DNA of 39,321 nucleotides from a bacterium. GTDB taxonomy: Bacteria > Ratteibacteria > UBA8468 > B48-G9 > DSTR01. Where the stretch lies: contig JAKPFT010000038.1 of NCBI GenBank assembly GCA_029551285.1, forward strand, positions 1 through 39,321. The letters are read 5' to 3'. Both the position numbers and the translations under genes were made by a program. Shown piece by piece: positions 26,339-35,115 of this stretch. The first letter of the stretch is position 1, and every line of letters starts with the position of its first letter. The notes below the pieces were generated by a model that did not search any database, was not told the DNA's origin, and saw nothing but the letters and a program-made list of their open reading frames with translations.

Positions 26339-27913
26339 TCAAATTTCTCCGGGTAAAAGGTCAGGCAGCATCAGCATTCCGTAATACAGGTATTCCTGGC
26401 CGCATTCTTCCACCACGGGCAGGGCCGAAATGCCAGGCTGTTTGAACAAGGTCAGGGCCTGCTCCAGAGGAGTTTCCCGGAAGACCCGGGGATAATTTTC
26501 GTTCACCAGATCTGCCGCGATGACCAGATGGTCTAAATCCTCAGAAAAAACAATGTCCTTAATCTGGTCCATGAAGATAACCCCCAGGTAACGGCCTTCT
26601 TCGTCAGCCACCGGATAGACCGAGAGTTCTGTGTCCCGGGCCACCTGAATGATACCGGTCAGGGCAGTAGTCGGAGAAACCGGTTTGAGGTCAGTATGGG
26701 CGAAGTCTTCCGCGGTAAGCAGTTTTTTCTCCCGGTGTGGCAGCCCCGGGAAGAGAAGGTTCCTGGCCAGTAAAGGCCCGAGGAAGGTCACGGCCATGGC
26801 CGCCAGAGCAATCGCCTGGCCAAAAGTACCTGATATCAGACCCAGTCGGGAAGCCGCAGCCGCCGTGGCAATGGTGCCGGTAATCTGGCTGATGTTGGCG
26901 AACGCGAAGCCAGCTGCCTCCCTGACTGACAGGCTGGCTTGCCTGGCCAGCCAGTAGGTTGGGGCCGCGCGCATCAGAAGAAGGCCTGCCGCCAGCACCA
27001 GCGGCAGAAGACAGTATTCCTTCCGGAGAAAAAGGCCAGGGTCCAGCTCAGCGCCGATACCGATGAAAACCACCGGGACAAACAGGCTGAAGGTGATAAA
27101 CTGAAGATGCTGGAGGCCGCGACGGTTCAGGTGGACATTGGCTAAACTGACGCCGGCCAGGAAACCGCACACCAGAGGATGAATGCCTAACAGGCTACCC
27201 AGGCCTACCACCAGCATCAGCATCAGCATCACCATCCGTGTTTCTTCTTCCACGAAGAGAAAACCAGCCCTGTTCCTTTTCCAGAGTCGCTGCAGGTAGG
27301 GTAGACCCTGGATGACCACGAAGAAAAAGAGGCTGCCAAAAGTCAGAAACCTCAGCAGGTCAAGAAAGTCCCCGGAAGGATAAAGCATGACCAGTCCGGA
27401 AAACCAGCCCAGAATAACCATTTCAGCCAGAATGGTAGCGCTGGTGAGCACCGAGGCGAAAGATTTTTGGGGCCACTTCATCTTTGGCGCAACCTCTTTG
27501 AAAAAGGGAATCATCACTTCTACCGAGGAGGAACCGAAGACCGTAAACAGCAGTAACGCGGCAAAAAGACCGCCGATAGGGAACCTCCGGATAAGCAGCA
27601 GGCCAAGAAGAATTCCGGCTACACCCGGTAGCAGTCCGGTCCAGAGGTAGGTCTTAACCACCGCGGACCTGGTCCGGCGCAAGAGGTTCAGTTTCAGGTC
27701 CAGCCCGGCAGAAAACATCAGCAGGATGAGGCCTAACTGGTGGAAGTAGACCAGGGTTCTGGCCGGCACTGACAGCCCGGCAGCTGTCCGGCCTAAAAGG
27801 AGGCCAGCCAGCAGGTAAATCAGCAGGACCGGAAGCCGCAGGAATTCAGAAAGGGGCCGGGCCACAAAGATAATCAGGAAGATGAAGAAAAAAAGTGTGA
27901 GTTCGCCTTGCAC
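26339..27913 (-). CDS. Cation:proton antiporter (CPA2 type) with C-terminal CBS-like pair
   Basis: A 524-residue protein starting at GTG 27913. About 12 hydrophobic segments over residues 1-380 match the Kef/NapA-type CPA2 fold (RPLSEFLRLPVLLIYLLAGLLLG at the start; FTVFGSSSVEVMIPFF in the fourth-fifth helix region). The acidic residue of the ion-binding helix appears as Glu in ATILAEMVILGW rather than the usual Asp, by eye. The last 120 residues look like two CBS repeats (LSVYPVADEEGRYLGVIF and ISALPVVEECGQ), which could sense nucleotides. It would exchange Na+ or K+ for protons in the inner membrane. It is the first gene of the long minus-strand run. Confidence 0.85.
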   Translation of the reverse strand: MQGELTLFFFIFLIIFVARPLSEFLRLPVLLIYLLAGLLLGRTAAGLSVPARTLVYFHQLGLILLMFSAGLDLKLNLLRRTRSAVVKTYLWTGLLPGVAGILLGLLLIRRFPIGGLFAALLLFTVFGSSSVEVMIPFFKEVAPKMKWPQKSFASVLTSATILAEMVILGWFSGLVMLYPSGDFLDLLRFLTFGSLFFFVVIQGLPYLQRLWKRNRAGFLFVEEETRMVMLMLMLVVGLGSLLGIHPLVCGFLAGVSLANVHLNRRGLQHLQFITFSLFVPVVFIGIGAELDPGLFLRKEYCLLPLVLAAGLLLMRAAPTYWLARQASLSVREAAGFAFANISQITGTIATAAAASRLGLISGTFGQAIALAAMAVTFLGPLLARNLLFPGLPHREKKLLTAEDFAHTDLKPVSPTTALTGIIQVARDTELSVYPVADEEGRYLGVIFMDQIKDIVFSEDLDHLVIAADLVNENYPRVFRETPLEQALTLFKQPGISALPVVEECGQEYLYYGMLMLPDLLPGEI

Positions 27914-28203
27914 GCCTATATTCTATCTCCAGTCAGTTGCCCTGACCAAATTCTGCCCCTTTGGCCTTGGTTGCGCTCTTGCTTTCCTGAGTTATGTTTC
28001 ACTCTTCCGGCCCCTGTTGAGGGAGGATAAAAATGCCGGTGGAGTAGCACCGTGGAGAAGGGCTCTTCCGGGGGTAACTGTCAGGCAAAATAAGGGGACC
28101 ACCCTGGCCGGGAGAAGAAAACGGAAGGCAGATTTCCCTTTCAGCGAAAACAGTGGTATAAACCAGATGGTTTTCAGACAGGGGCAACACCGGGAAAAGT
28201 AAA
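27914..28203. promoter_or_regulatory. Divergent intergenic region with candidate promoters
   Basis: 290 bases between two divergent genes. Minus strand: TTGGTC, 18 bases, TAGAAT just before the antiporter GTG. Plus strand: an extended -10 TGGTATAAA (about 28153-28161) lying inside a GAAAAC...GTTTTC dyad, about 40 bases before the ATG at 28204. A GGGAGG ribosome-like site precedes a four-codon frame (MPVE) near 28032, followed by small hairpins (GGTG...CACC, GAAG...CTTC). Nothing here matches a riboswitch I know. Confidence 0.35.
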
Positions 28204-29535
28204 ATGTTTCCAGACAGAAGAAGGTTTGCCTGGCTGGCCAGCCATACCAGAAGGATACTGGCCCGCTGCCGCCGCAGGGTCGGTTTTATCCCGGGTTTTT
28301 CCCGGAAGCCGGTACATCTATATGTGCCTGGTGGTGATGACAAGTATCCCAGTTTCTGGATCCGGGATGCGGTGATGGAGTGTCGTTCCGGGCTGATACC
28401 GCTTGCGGAGATGAAGACCATGGTGAGGGTAATTCTTTCCTTCCAGAACGGACCTGAAACACGCTACCTGGCACACCGGCTGCGGATTGCTCCCTGGGCG
28501 ATTCCCGACCATATTAACCTTCCCGGTATTGGTGCTGAATTTCAGAAAAATCATCCTCCAGGAGCGGTTTTTTACCCGGGGACTTATTCTCCCGGAGAGG
28601 ACCAGGGATCAGGACTTTACGGCGTGCGCCCGCCTGACGACAATATCTATGAGGTAATCCATCTGGTTTACCTGCTTGTTTCCTCTGAAACTTCGCAGGG
28701 CCGGCAGTTTCTGCTCTCTCCGGTGGCCGGGATACCGGTCTGGGAGCGGCTGCACTCTGGCTTTCAGGCGATGAGCGTGGATAGCCGAACCGGCCTTCAC
28801 TGGAACACACCGACTGACTGGTCAGCCTCAAACTTTCACGACGCCTTAAGGCACATGGGTGCTGTGGCACTGACCTCGTGCCTGCGTTTCCGGGCCGCCG
28901 GTCAGATGGCGGAACTGTTTCGCTGCCTGGGAGTTAGAAAAGAGGAAGAGACATACCGGCATCTGGCCGGATGTCTGGCGGAAACGGTCCGGCGCACATT
29001 TCAGCGGGAAGATGGCTGGCTGGTGGCAGCGACTCAGGTCAACCGGCAGCCGGATACCTGGAGTACCGCCATGGCCGTTTACTACGGGTTGCTGAAAAAC
29101 GATTATGCCACGGCTGCTGCGGAAGCCCTGGCCAGAGCCTGCCGGGATGGTTCTCTGAGCGTGAATGGCTACCTGCGGCCCACACCGGTGTGGGCCGACG
29201 CCATTCCCGGAAAGGTTGTTTGGGAAGACGCCAGACTGGACAGAGAGAAACCTTACGGCTGGTACCAGTTTGGCGGGTACTGGCCGCAGCCTGCAGGGTA
29301 TGTCTGCTGGACTCTCGCGCGCACTGACCGGTCACTGGCAGTTTCGCTGGCCCGGCAGCTGGTAGAGCACACCCTCCGGTATGAATTAGAGGGTGCGCCC
29401 TTTGAATGGATTAACCCGGCCGTGTTGAAGGACCGGCCAGGTGAAGGTAAATGGTATGGACCTTCCGCCGCGCTTCCTCTGGAGGGTTTCACCCGGTTAT
29501 CTCGTGACGAAGATGAAGACGAGGGAAAACGCTAA
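28204..29535 (+). CDS. Six-hairpin (alpha/alpha)6-barrel glycosidase-like protein
   Basis: A 443-residue protein with no signal peptide (the N-terminus is Arg-rich). YPSFWIRDAVM near residue 48 resembles the first catalytic-cleft motif of (alpha/alpha)6 glycosidases such as GH15, GH37 and GH63, and PDDNIYEVIHLVYLL near 145, LHWNTPTDWSASNFHDA near 200 and PDTWSTAMAVYYGLL near 280 are regularly spaced helical-hairpin segments. I do not recognise a specific family and the substrate is unknown. The acidic C-terminal tail (SRDEDEDEGKR) is odd. It is likely in the same transcription unit direction as the following TIM-barrel and glutamate dehydrogenase genes, 108 bases apart. Confidence 0.6.
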   Translation: MFPDRRRFAWLASHTRRILARCRRRVGFIPGFSRKPVHLYVPGGDDKYPSFWIRDAVMECRSGLIPLAEMKTMVRVILSFQNGPETRYLAHRLRIAPWAIPDHINLPGIGAEFQKNHPPGAVFYPGTYSPGEDQGSGLYGVRPPDDNIYEVIHLVYLLVSSETSQGRQFLLSPVAGIPVWERLHSGFQAMSVDSRTGLHWNTPTDWSASNFHDALRHMGAVALTSCLRFRAAGQMAELFRCLGVRKEEETYRHLAGCLAETVRRTFQREDGWLVAATQVNRQPDTWSTAMAVYYGLLKNDYATAAAEALARACRDGSLSVNGYLRPTPVWADAIPGKVVWEDARLDREKPYGWYQFGGYWPQPAGYVCWTLARTDRSLAVSLARQLVEHTLRYELEGAPFEWINPAVLKDRPGEGKWYGPSAALPLEGFTRLSRDEDEDEGKR

Positions 29536-29552
29536 CTCTCGCCCATTAATAG

Positions 29553-29570
29553 ACTTGCAAGGACGGGCCT
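29553..29570 (+). repeat. Intergenic 18-bp motif, copy 3
   Basis: ACTTGCAAGGACGGGCCT, identical to copy 1 over 18 bases. Here the next bases make CAAGG-ACGGG-CCTTG, a 5-bp stem. It starts 18 bases after the stop of the six-hairpin gene and 74 bases before the next start codon, oriented toward that gene. Confidence 0.75.
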
Positions 29571-29643
29571 TGACTAAGATGAACGGGGTCTGGTAGTTCT
29601 CCGCAGGATAAGTTAAGATAAAGAAATTGACTGGAGGAGGAAT

Positions 29644-30540
29644 ATGAAACTGACAGAAGACAGGCTGCCCCGGGTGGACTTCCTTGGCTTTAGCATCTCA
29701 AAATTTATTCTGGGGTCAAATCCTTTTAGCGGCTTCTCCCATCAGAACAGAAAGATGGACGAAGAGATGATGGACTTCTACACTGCCACCAGAATTAAGA
29801 AAACATGGGACCAGGCTCAGCAGTATGGTATCAACGCTATCTGCGGCCGCGGTGACCGGCACATGCTCTTGCTGCTGAGAGAGTACTGGAATGAAGGCAA
29901 GGGAAGGGGTTTGTTCTGGTTTGCCCAGACTGCGCCGGAATATGCCAGTTTTGAAGCCAGTGTCTCCCTTATCACCAACTCCAGGTTTAAGCCGTCCTTC
30001 ATCTACCACCACGGCGGACAGCTGGACTATCTTTTGATGGAAGGTAAGAAACAACTGGTGAAGGACCATCTTAAAATTATTCGGGATACCGGTTATCCCT
30101 GCGGTCTGGCTTCCCATCAGCCGCAGTTTATTGCCCTGGCCGAAGAAGAAAACTGGGATGTTGATTTTTACCTAACCTGTTTCTTCAATCTGACCGGCCG
30201 GGGGAAACAGGGACTGACCGCGCTCAAAGGTTCGGCCGGAGAAGTTTTTGACCGTTCTGACCCGCCGAAGATGTGTGAAGTCATCAAACAGGTGAAAAAG
30301 CCGTGTGTGGCTTACAAAATTTTTGGCTCAGGCCGGTTGTGTCAGGACAGAAAACAACTTTACCAGGCCATATCTTTTGCTGTAGAAAATATCAAGCCCG
30401 GTGACCTGATTCTGGCCGGCGTCTTTCAGAAGTACGGAAACCAGTTGAAGGAAGATGTGGAAATAGTCAGGAGACTTCTTTCCCGAAAACAGCAAGCCAG
30501 GAAAAGGACCGATGGCCAGAGAGAAAAAACTGCCGGCTAA
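29644..30540 (+). CDS. TIM-barrel protein, aldo/keto-reductase-like, function unknown
   Basis: A 298-residue cytoplasmic protein with an excellent ribosome site (GGAGGAGG). The N-terminus (VDFLGFSISKFILGSNPFSG) resembles the first strand and loop of aldo/keto-reductase barrels (LG-x-SxFILG-N type), followed by KKTWDQAQQYGINAICGRGD and later barrel strands (PSFIYHHGGQLDYLL, DVDFYLTCFFNLTG, KKPCVAYKIFGSGR, KPGDLILAGVF). The classic catalytic Tyr-Lys pair is not obvious, so it may be a barrel relative and not an oxidoreductase. Its last 29 bases overlap the glutamate dehydrogenase start, implying translational coupling. I do not recognise a named function. Confidence 0.6.
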   Translation: MKLTEDRLPRVDFLGFSISKFILGSNPFSGFSHQNRKMDEEMMDFYTATRIKKTWDQAQQYGINAICGRGDRHMLLLLREYWNEGKGRGLFWFAQTAPEYASFEASVSLITNSRFKPSFIYHHGGQLDYLLMEGKKQLVKDHLKIIRDTGYPCGLASHQPQFIALAEEENWDVDFYLTCFFNLTGRGKQGLTALKGSAGEVFDRSDPPKMCEVIKQVKKPCVAYKIFGSGRLCQDRKQLYQAISFAVENIKPGDLILAGVFQKYGNQLKEDVEIVRRLLSRKQQARKRTDGQREKTAG

Positions 30541-33500
30541 GGGAAGGATAGGAGAGATTGCACAATCTTGCGGACTTGACCCCGGACTTCTTTACGAGGT
30601 GCTGGTCAGTCTGACTGAGGAAGGACTGCTTACGGCTGCCGCCATTGATGCCGCCGCCGGTATCGTGCTGACCGAACTTGGGCTGCCGCCTTACTTTTTC
30701 CGTAACCTTTCCCGGGAAGCCCTGAGCACTCTTTTGCGCAGCACCGGCCGAACCATCCAGCCTGCCGGCACCGGCTATGTTCTGCGCAGCGAGGTTTCCG
30801 AAGTGCCCCTGAACATGGAAGGCGGGCTTCAGCTGCGGATTGCCACGCCAGCCAATCGCGACCGCATGGAAGCGGTGCTTGACGCGGTGATGTCCGGCCA
30901 TCGGATTGAGTATTACCGCGGCAGAGAAGGCCGGTACTTCACCTACATCATCCATTCGGAGCCGGTGCCATCCTTAGAGGAGGTGAACCGGGGCTGTTCG
31001 CCTTTCGCCTTCAATCTGATTAAAACTGGACCGGCTATTCCCGCGGAAACCAGAAGCCGGTATGAAACTTTTCTCCAGAGGGCCAGCAGTTGTGTGTATC
31101 CCCTGGTGGAAGTCACTCAGGCTGATACCGGAGAGGTCAGGTTGATGTTTCTGGAGGATTTTAGACACTCTCCGTTGCCGGTCATCAGACGGATGCTGGA
31201 AGAACTGAAGATTACCCTGAACCGGGCTTACTGGGAAACCTATCGGGGTCCTGCCGGAAGGGTCCAGTCGGTCTGCTCTCTTTATTTAAAAGGCCAGCCG
31301 CCTGCCGGTAAACTGGGCATGGCACTGAAGCGGTTGAAAGCCCTTTTAGCCATCCAGGTGGACGGCTTTGACGAACTCTATACCAGCGCCGCGCTTTCTT
31401 TTCCCGAGTATCTTTTCCTCAGGCTGGCCGCTGTTTTTCTCCACACCTTCGTTCACAAACAGTACCCGGTTGACCGGGAGATTATGGCGGCGCTGGACCG
31501 AGCGGATTTGCAGGAAAATTTTGCCAGGCGGGTTTTCAACGCCAATCGTTCAGAATTTACCCGCTCCGGCATCGTGGAGACACTCAGGTCGCATCCGGAA
31601 CTGGTGAAAGAACTTTACCGGCTGTTTGACCGCAAATTCAACCCGGAGAAGACCAGGCATCTTTCTTCGGAATCCGTGGAAAGAACCCTGGCGGCCTACC
31701 GCAGGAAGGTGGAAATTATTTTTGTGGAAGACCGGACTGCCTGCGACCTTTTTCTTTTTCTGACCCACCTGGTGACCTCTGTTCGCAAAACGAACTTCTA
31801 CCGGTCAGAGAAACGGGCTTTTTCCTTCTGGTTGGACCCGGATGTCCTGGACCCGACAGTCTTCTCCGGCAGGGTTTACAGTGTCTTTCTGGTGGTGGGT
31901 TTTCATGGCGTTGGTACCCACATGCGGGCGGCTGAGATTGCCCGGGGCGGTCTGCGGCTGAGCCGGGTCACCGCGGCTAACTACGAAAACATTCTTGATG
32001 AGATGCCCCTGCTGAATTTTGCTCTCGGACCGGTGGCGCAACGGCTTAAACACAAGGATATTGCCGAAGATGGAGCCAAGGGCGTGATTGTTCCTGCTCC
32101 GGAATACGCCGCTGAGCCCCGGGAAGTTATTCTTGACTACGGGGAAGGCATCCTGGACCTGGTGGAAAAAAACGGAGAGGTCCTGGATTATCTTGGTAAA
32201 CAGGAACTGGTCTTTTTTGGCCCGGATGAAGGGACGGCCGGCTTTATGGATTTAATTGCCGGGCGAGCCAGGGACCGGGGATACCGCCACTGGCGAACTG
32301 TGGCTACTGGAAAGTCCACCGGCATCCCCCACGATGCTTACGGTTTGACTGAAGACGGCAAGCTTTTTGGCCTGCACAGCCGGGGAGAAGAAGGGACAGA
32401 ACTGGAAATAGAAGGCAGGAGTGTTTTGCTCACCCGGGATACCGGCAGGATACTCCACCAGCTTGGCTGGCCGATTGAGACCAGCGGCATGACCACCACC
32501 GGGGTACTGGCCTGCCTGAGAACAATTGAAGAGTACACCGGGTTGAAGGAAGAAGACCTTTCCCTGATGATGACTGGCGGACCGGATGGAGATTTGGGGT
32601 CCAACCAGCTTCTTTCTTTCCGGGGGAAAGTCTGCCTGATTGTTGATTCAGGTGCAGTACTTTTTGATGCTCATGGTCTGGACCGGGAAGAACTGGCTAA
32701 ACTGGCGCTGGCCAGGCATACCCGGCCGCGTCTGAATTGTCTAACCTTTCCGGAAAGCAAACTCAGCCGGCTGGGCTTCAAAATTCCCCGCCAGAAAGGT
32801 TCTTTCTCTCTGCCGGATAAGACCATGATTGAAGACGGCGCCTTTTTCCATCGCTCGTGCCTGACTGATATTAGTCTGCGCCGGCTGGTAGAGCAGGCAG
32901 GCATCAATGTCTTCATTCCCTGCGGCGGTTTCAAAGACACCATCAATAGTGACAATGTTACGGCCTTTCTGTCCCTGTTTAAGGAGTTGCGGATTATTGT
33001 GGAAGGGGCCAATGTCTTTTTTGATGAAACCTCTCGCGACCTTATTGCCCGGAGAACCTCCATCCTTCAGATCAGAGATTTGACTGCCAACAAAGGGGGC
33101 GTGACCAGCAGTTCCCTGGCAGAGGTTTTACCAGGTTTCCTGCTGGGCGATGAGTATGAGAAGTTTCTGGTGGAAGATGCGGCTATTCGCAGCGCCTTTA
33201 TCCGGGAGATACTCCAGATTATCAGGGAAAATGGCCGGGCGGAAACAAAGATGCTGCTTCTTCTTCATGAAAAGACAGGCCTGTCGTTGCCCGCGCTTTC
33301 GGTTCAAACCAGCCGCTGGCTGCTTGACCTGCAGGACCATCTTTACAGCAAACTGGAAATACTCCTTTCTGACAGGGAGATGGTAGCCGGAGTTTTGCAC
33401 GCTTATATCCCCGGCGTCCTGCGGCGCCTTCTTGGGCCGGAACGACTGCAGAAGGTCCTTTCGGCCGACGAACTTGTCCCCTACCGCAACGCCATCATTA

Positions 33501-33613
33501 CCAAAAAACTTGCCTCTCTGGCCCTGTACCGGTATGCCACGGAATGGCCAGATTTTCTCAAACGTCTGGAGCATAATTTCCTGCCTGTTCTGAGGAGTCT
33601 TCTTTTAGAATGA
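30512..33613 (+). CDS. Large NAD-type glutamate dehydrogenase
   Basis: A 1033-residue protein of the roughly 115-kDa NAD-dependent glutamate dehydrogenase class. It has a long N-terminal regulatory region (1-420), then the catalytic core: ARGGLRLS near 490, EDGAKGVIVP with the substrate-site Lys523, GKSTGIPHDAYGLTEDG, the nucleotide-binding TGGPDGDLGSN near 689, FIPCGGFKDTIN, and VEGANVFFDETSRDLIARR. It deaminates glutamate to 2-oxoglutarate with NAD+, feeding fermentation and releasing ammonium. The ATG at 30512 has AAAAGGA upstream and overlaps the TIM-barrel gene by 29 bases. The C-terminal 200 residues are helical, as in the family. It is shorter than the 180-kDa class. Confidence 0.9.
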   Translation: MAREKKLPAKGRIGEIAQSCGLDPGLLYEVLVSLTEEGLLTAAAIDAAAGIVLTELGLPPYFFRNLSREALSTLLRSTGRTIQPAGTGYVLRSEVSEVPLNMEGGLQLRIATPANRDRMEAVLDAVMSGHRIEYYRGREGRYFTYIIHSEPVPSLEEVNRGCSPFAFNLIKTGPAIPAETRSRYETFLQRASSCVYPLVEVTQADTGEVRLMFLEDFRHSPLPVIRRMLEELKITLNRAYWETYRGPAGRVQSVCSLYLKGQPPAGKLGMALKRLKALLAIQVDGFDELYTSAALSFPEYLFLRLAAVFLHTFVHKQYPVDREIMAALDRADLQENFARRVFNANRSEFTRSGIVETLRSHPELVKELYRLFDRKFNPEKTRHLSSESVERTLAAYRRKVEIIFVEDRTACDLFLFLTHLVTSVRKTNFYRSEKRAFSFWLDPDVLDPTVFSGRVYSVFLVVGFHGVGTHMRAAEIARGGLRLSRVTAANYENILDEMPLLNFALGPVAQRLKHKDIAEDGAKGVIVPAPEYAAEPREVILDYGEGILDLVEKNGEVLDYLGKQELVFFGPDEGTAGFMDLIAGRARDRGYRHWRTVATGKSTGIPHDAYGLTEDGKLFGLHSRGEEGTELEIEGRSVLLTRDTGRILHQLGWPIETSGMTTTGVLACLRTIEEYTGLKEEDLSLMMTGGPDGDLGSNQLLSFRGKVCLIVDSGAVLFDAHGLDREELAKLALARHTRPRLNCLTFPESKLSRLGFKIPRQKGSFSLPDKTMIEDGAFFHRSCLTDISLRRLVEQAGINVFIPCGGFKDTINSDNVTAFLSLFKELRIIVEGANVFFDETSRDLIARRTSILQIRDLTANKGGVTSSSLAEVLPGFLLGDEYEKFLVEDAAIRSAFIREILQIIRENGRAETKMLLLLHEKTGLSLPALSVQTSRWLLDLQDHLYSKLEILLSDREMVAGVLHAYIPGVLRRLLGPERLQKVLSADELVPYRNAIITKKLASLALYRYATEWPDFLKRLEHNFLPVLRSLLLE

Positions 33614-33711
33614 AACCCCAATAGCGTCAGCCCGGGGTCCGCTCCAGTCTCTTTTCTCTCCGGCTTGTTACCGCCGCACTATCTCCACTGAAATTCCCGG
33701 TGTTTTTTCCA

Positions 33712-34614
33712 TCAGCAGTTTTTCTTCAGGGAGAAATGACAGAGGGCAGCGCCGGTGGCGACCAGGAGGCTGGCCACCCAGATGGCCGGAGCCGGTTTCA
33801 CCCGCAGATAGGCGCAGGAAGCCAGGGTGGAGAGCACCGGCACCAGGTAGGAAACCGTGGAAAGAAGAGCGATGTTTCCCCGGCGGATACCTGTTTCCCA
33901 GAGGTTGTAGGCTAACAGCGTCGGAAAGATGACCATAAAGGAGAGCTCCCCCCAGGCCGTTAGACTCCAGCGGGATTGTTCCGGAAAGAAGTACCGGAGA
34001 AGGCCAAGCAGCAGCCCGGTGGCTAAAAGATAGAAAGGCAATCCGCTGTCCGAGACTTGAGCAAATTTGCGGGTGACCACAGAATAAAGACCCCAGGTGA
34101 TGCCGGCTCCCAGTCCCAGAAAGAAAACAGGGTTGTTCGGGTTAAAGGCGCTGAACAGTTCTTTTGCGGGCAGGCCTGAAGCCGCGGTTACGGCCAGGCC
34201 TGTGCCGGAAGTGGCCACCACCACTCCCGGAAGGATCAGCCAGTTAGCCCTGCTGCCGAGAAGAAGAATAGAAAAAAGGATGATGAAGGTTGGCCAGAGG
34301 TAGTTCAGCAGAGCCACGGCCAGCACCGCCAGTTTAGAGCCGGCCAGGCCGATACCGCTGTAAAGAAAAACCATATAAGCCACAAAGAGAAGGCCGCAGC
34401 CGGTGACCACCAGGGGAGAAAACCTTCTTCTGCCGGGTGTTGCCTTCCTTCTCAGGTAATACCGCAGGCAGGAAATGGACCCGGCCATCAGGAAAATAAG
34501 ACTGCCAGCGGTAAATGTGCCTATTTTTTCCATCAGGGAACGGGAAAGACCGATGGTCATTGCCCAGAAAAGCAGGGCTAAAAATCCCGCACCTGTTCCG
34601 GCCAGGGATGCCAT
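33712..34614 (-). CDS. EamA/DMT-family exporter, YddG-like
   Basis: A 300-residue integral membrane protein with about 10 hydrophobic helices in two EamA repeats. The N-terminus (GFLALLFWAMTIGLSRSLMEKIG) resembles E. coli YddG, an aromatic amino-acid exporter, and the second-repeat loop (FFLGLGAGITWGLYSVVTRKFA) and AYNLWETGIRRGNIALLSTVSYL helix pair are typical. It would expel a small metabolite across the inner membrane; substrate is inferred only from family. It starts two bases after the small secreted protein gene, in the same operon, and is convergent with the glutamate dehydrogenase; the 98 bases between show no clear terminator. Confidence 0.87.
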   Translation of the reverse strand: MASLAGTGAGFLALLFWAMTIGLSRSLMEKIGTFTAGSLIFLMAGSISCLRYYLRRKATPGRRRFSPLVVTGCGLLFVAYMVFLYSGIGLAGSKLAVLAVALLNYLWPTFIILFSILLLGSRANWLILPGVVVATSGTGLAVTAASGLPAKELFSAFNPNNPVFFLGLGAGITWGLYSVVTRKFAQVSDSGLPFYLLATGLLLGLLRYFFPEQSRWSLTAWGELSFMVIFPTLLAYNLWETGIRRGNIALLSTVSYLVPVLSTLASCAYLRVKPAPAIWVASLLVATGAALCHFSLKKNC

Positions 34615-34616
34615 GG

Positions 34617-35003
34617 TTATCTGGAGAGAGCCTTCTGGTTTTCTTCCAGTAGAACCTGGAACTCTTTTTCCGCCACAAACGCCACGTAGACATCAAGAAA
34701 CAGCACGTTACGGCCCTCACCTTTATGGTGGGATGGCGAGGAGTCATAAGCTACTATAGCCCGGGAAGAACTGAAGCTTTCCGGCGGTGAGTCCTTAACC
34801 TGCGCTTCCTCTGTGTAGGGGAAAATCCTCATTTCCGCTGCCTGGAGAAATTGCCCGAAAACACCGGGGGCTAATTTTTCTGGCAGGTCAAACACTGGTT
34901 GGCGGCTGCTCTGGAATTGAGGAAGAGAAGGCAAAATCTGCGCCAACACCGTCCTGCTCCAGAGAACAAAACCTACTGTTAGAACCAAACCTGATTTCTT
35001 CAT
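34617..35003 (-). CDS. Small secreted protein with a prepilin-like H-x-D tail
   Basis: A 128-residue protein with an ordinary signal peptide (cleavage after VLA, about residue 21) and no type IV pilin leader. The C-terminus SPSHHKGEGRNVLFLD resembles the H-x(9,10)-DG motif that ends many prepilin-like proteins of Planctomycetes/PVC bacteria, but the usual DGHV is DVYV here. Function unknown. The start has GGGGG five bases before the ATG. It is followed by the exporter gene, two bases away. The 112-base leader (35004-35115) has TTGACA exactly 28 bases before the ATG and then the second fold-back repeat. Confidence 0.6.
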   Translation of the reverse strand: MKKSGLVLTVGFVLWSRTVLAQILPSLPQFQSSRQPVFDLPEKLAPGVFGQFLQAAEMRIFPYTEEAQVKDSPPESFSSSRAIVAYDSSPSHHKGEGRNVLFLDVYVAFVAEKEFQVLLEENQKALSR

Positions 35004-35115
35004 CTTTTCCCCCTGGCCGGCAAAACAGTTCTGTCAAAATCTTTAACTATGTCTTCATCCTTCTTTTATTCCCTTTTTGGTTCTGCCTGTCCTTTTCTCT
35101 CTCCATCTCCCACTG

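Noticed and set aside
28060..28110. A stretch around CTGTCAGGCAAAATAAGGGGACC that looked like half of a glycine riboswitch aptamer.
   Set aside because: The pairing partner of CTGTC and the CCGAAGG core are missing or misplaced, and the downstream gene is not a glycine gene.
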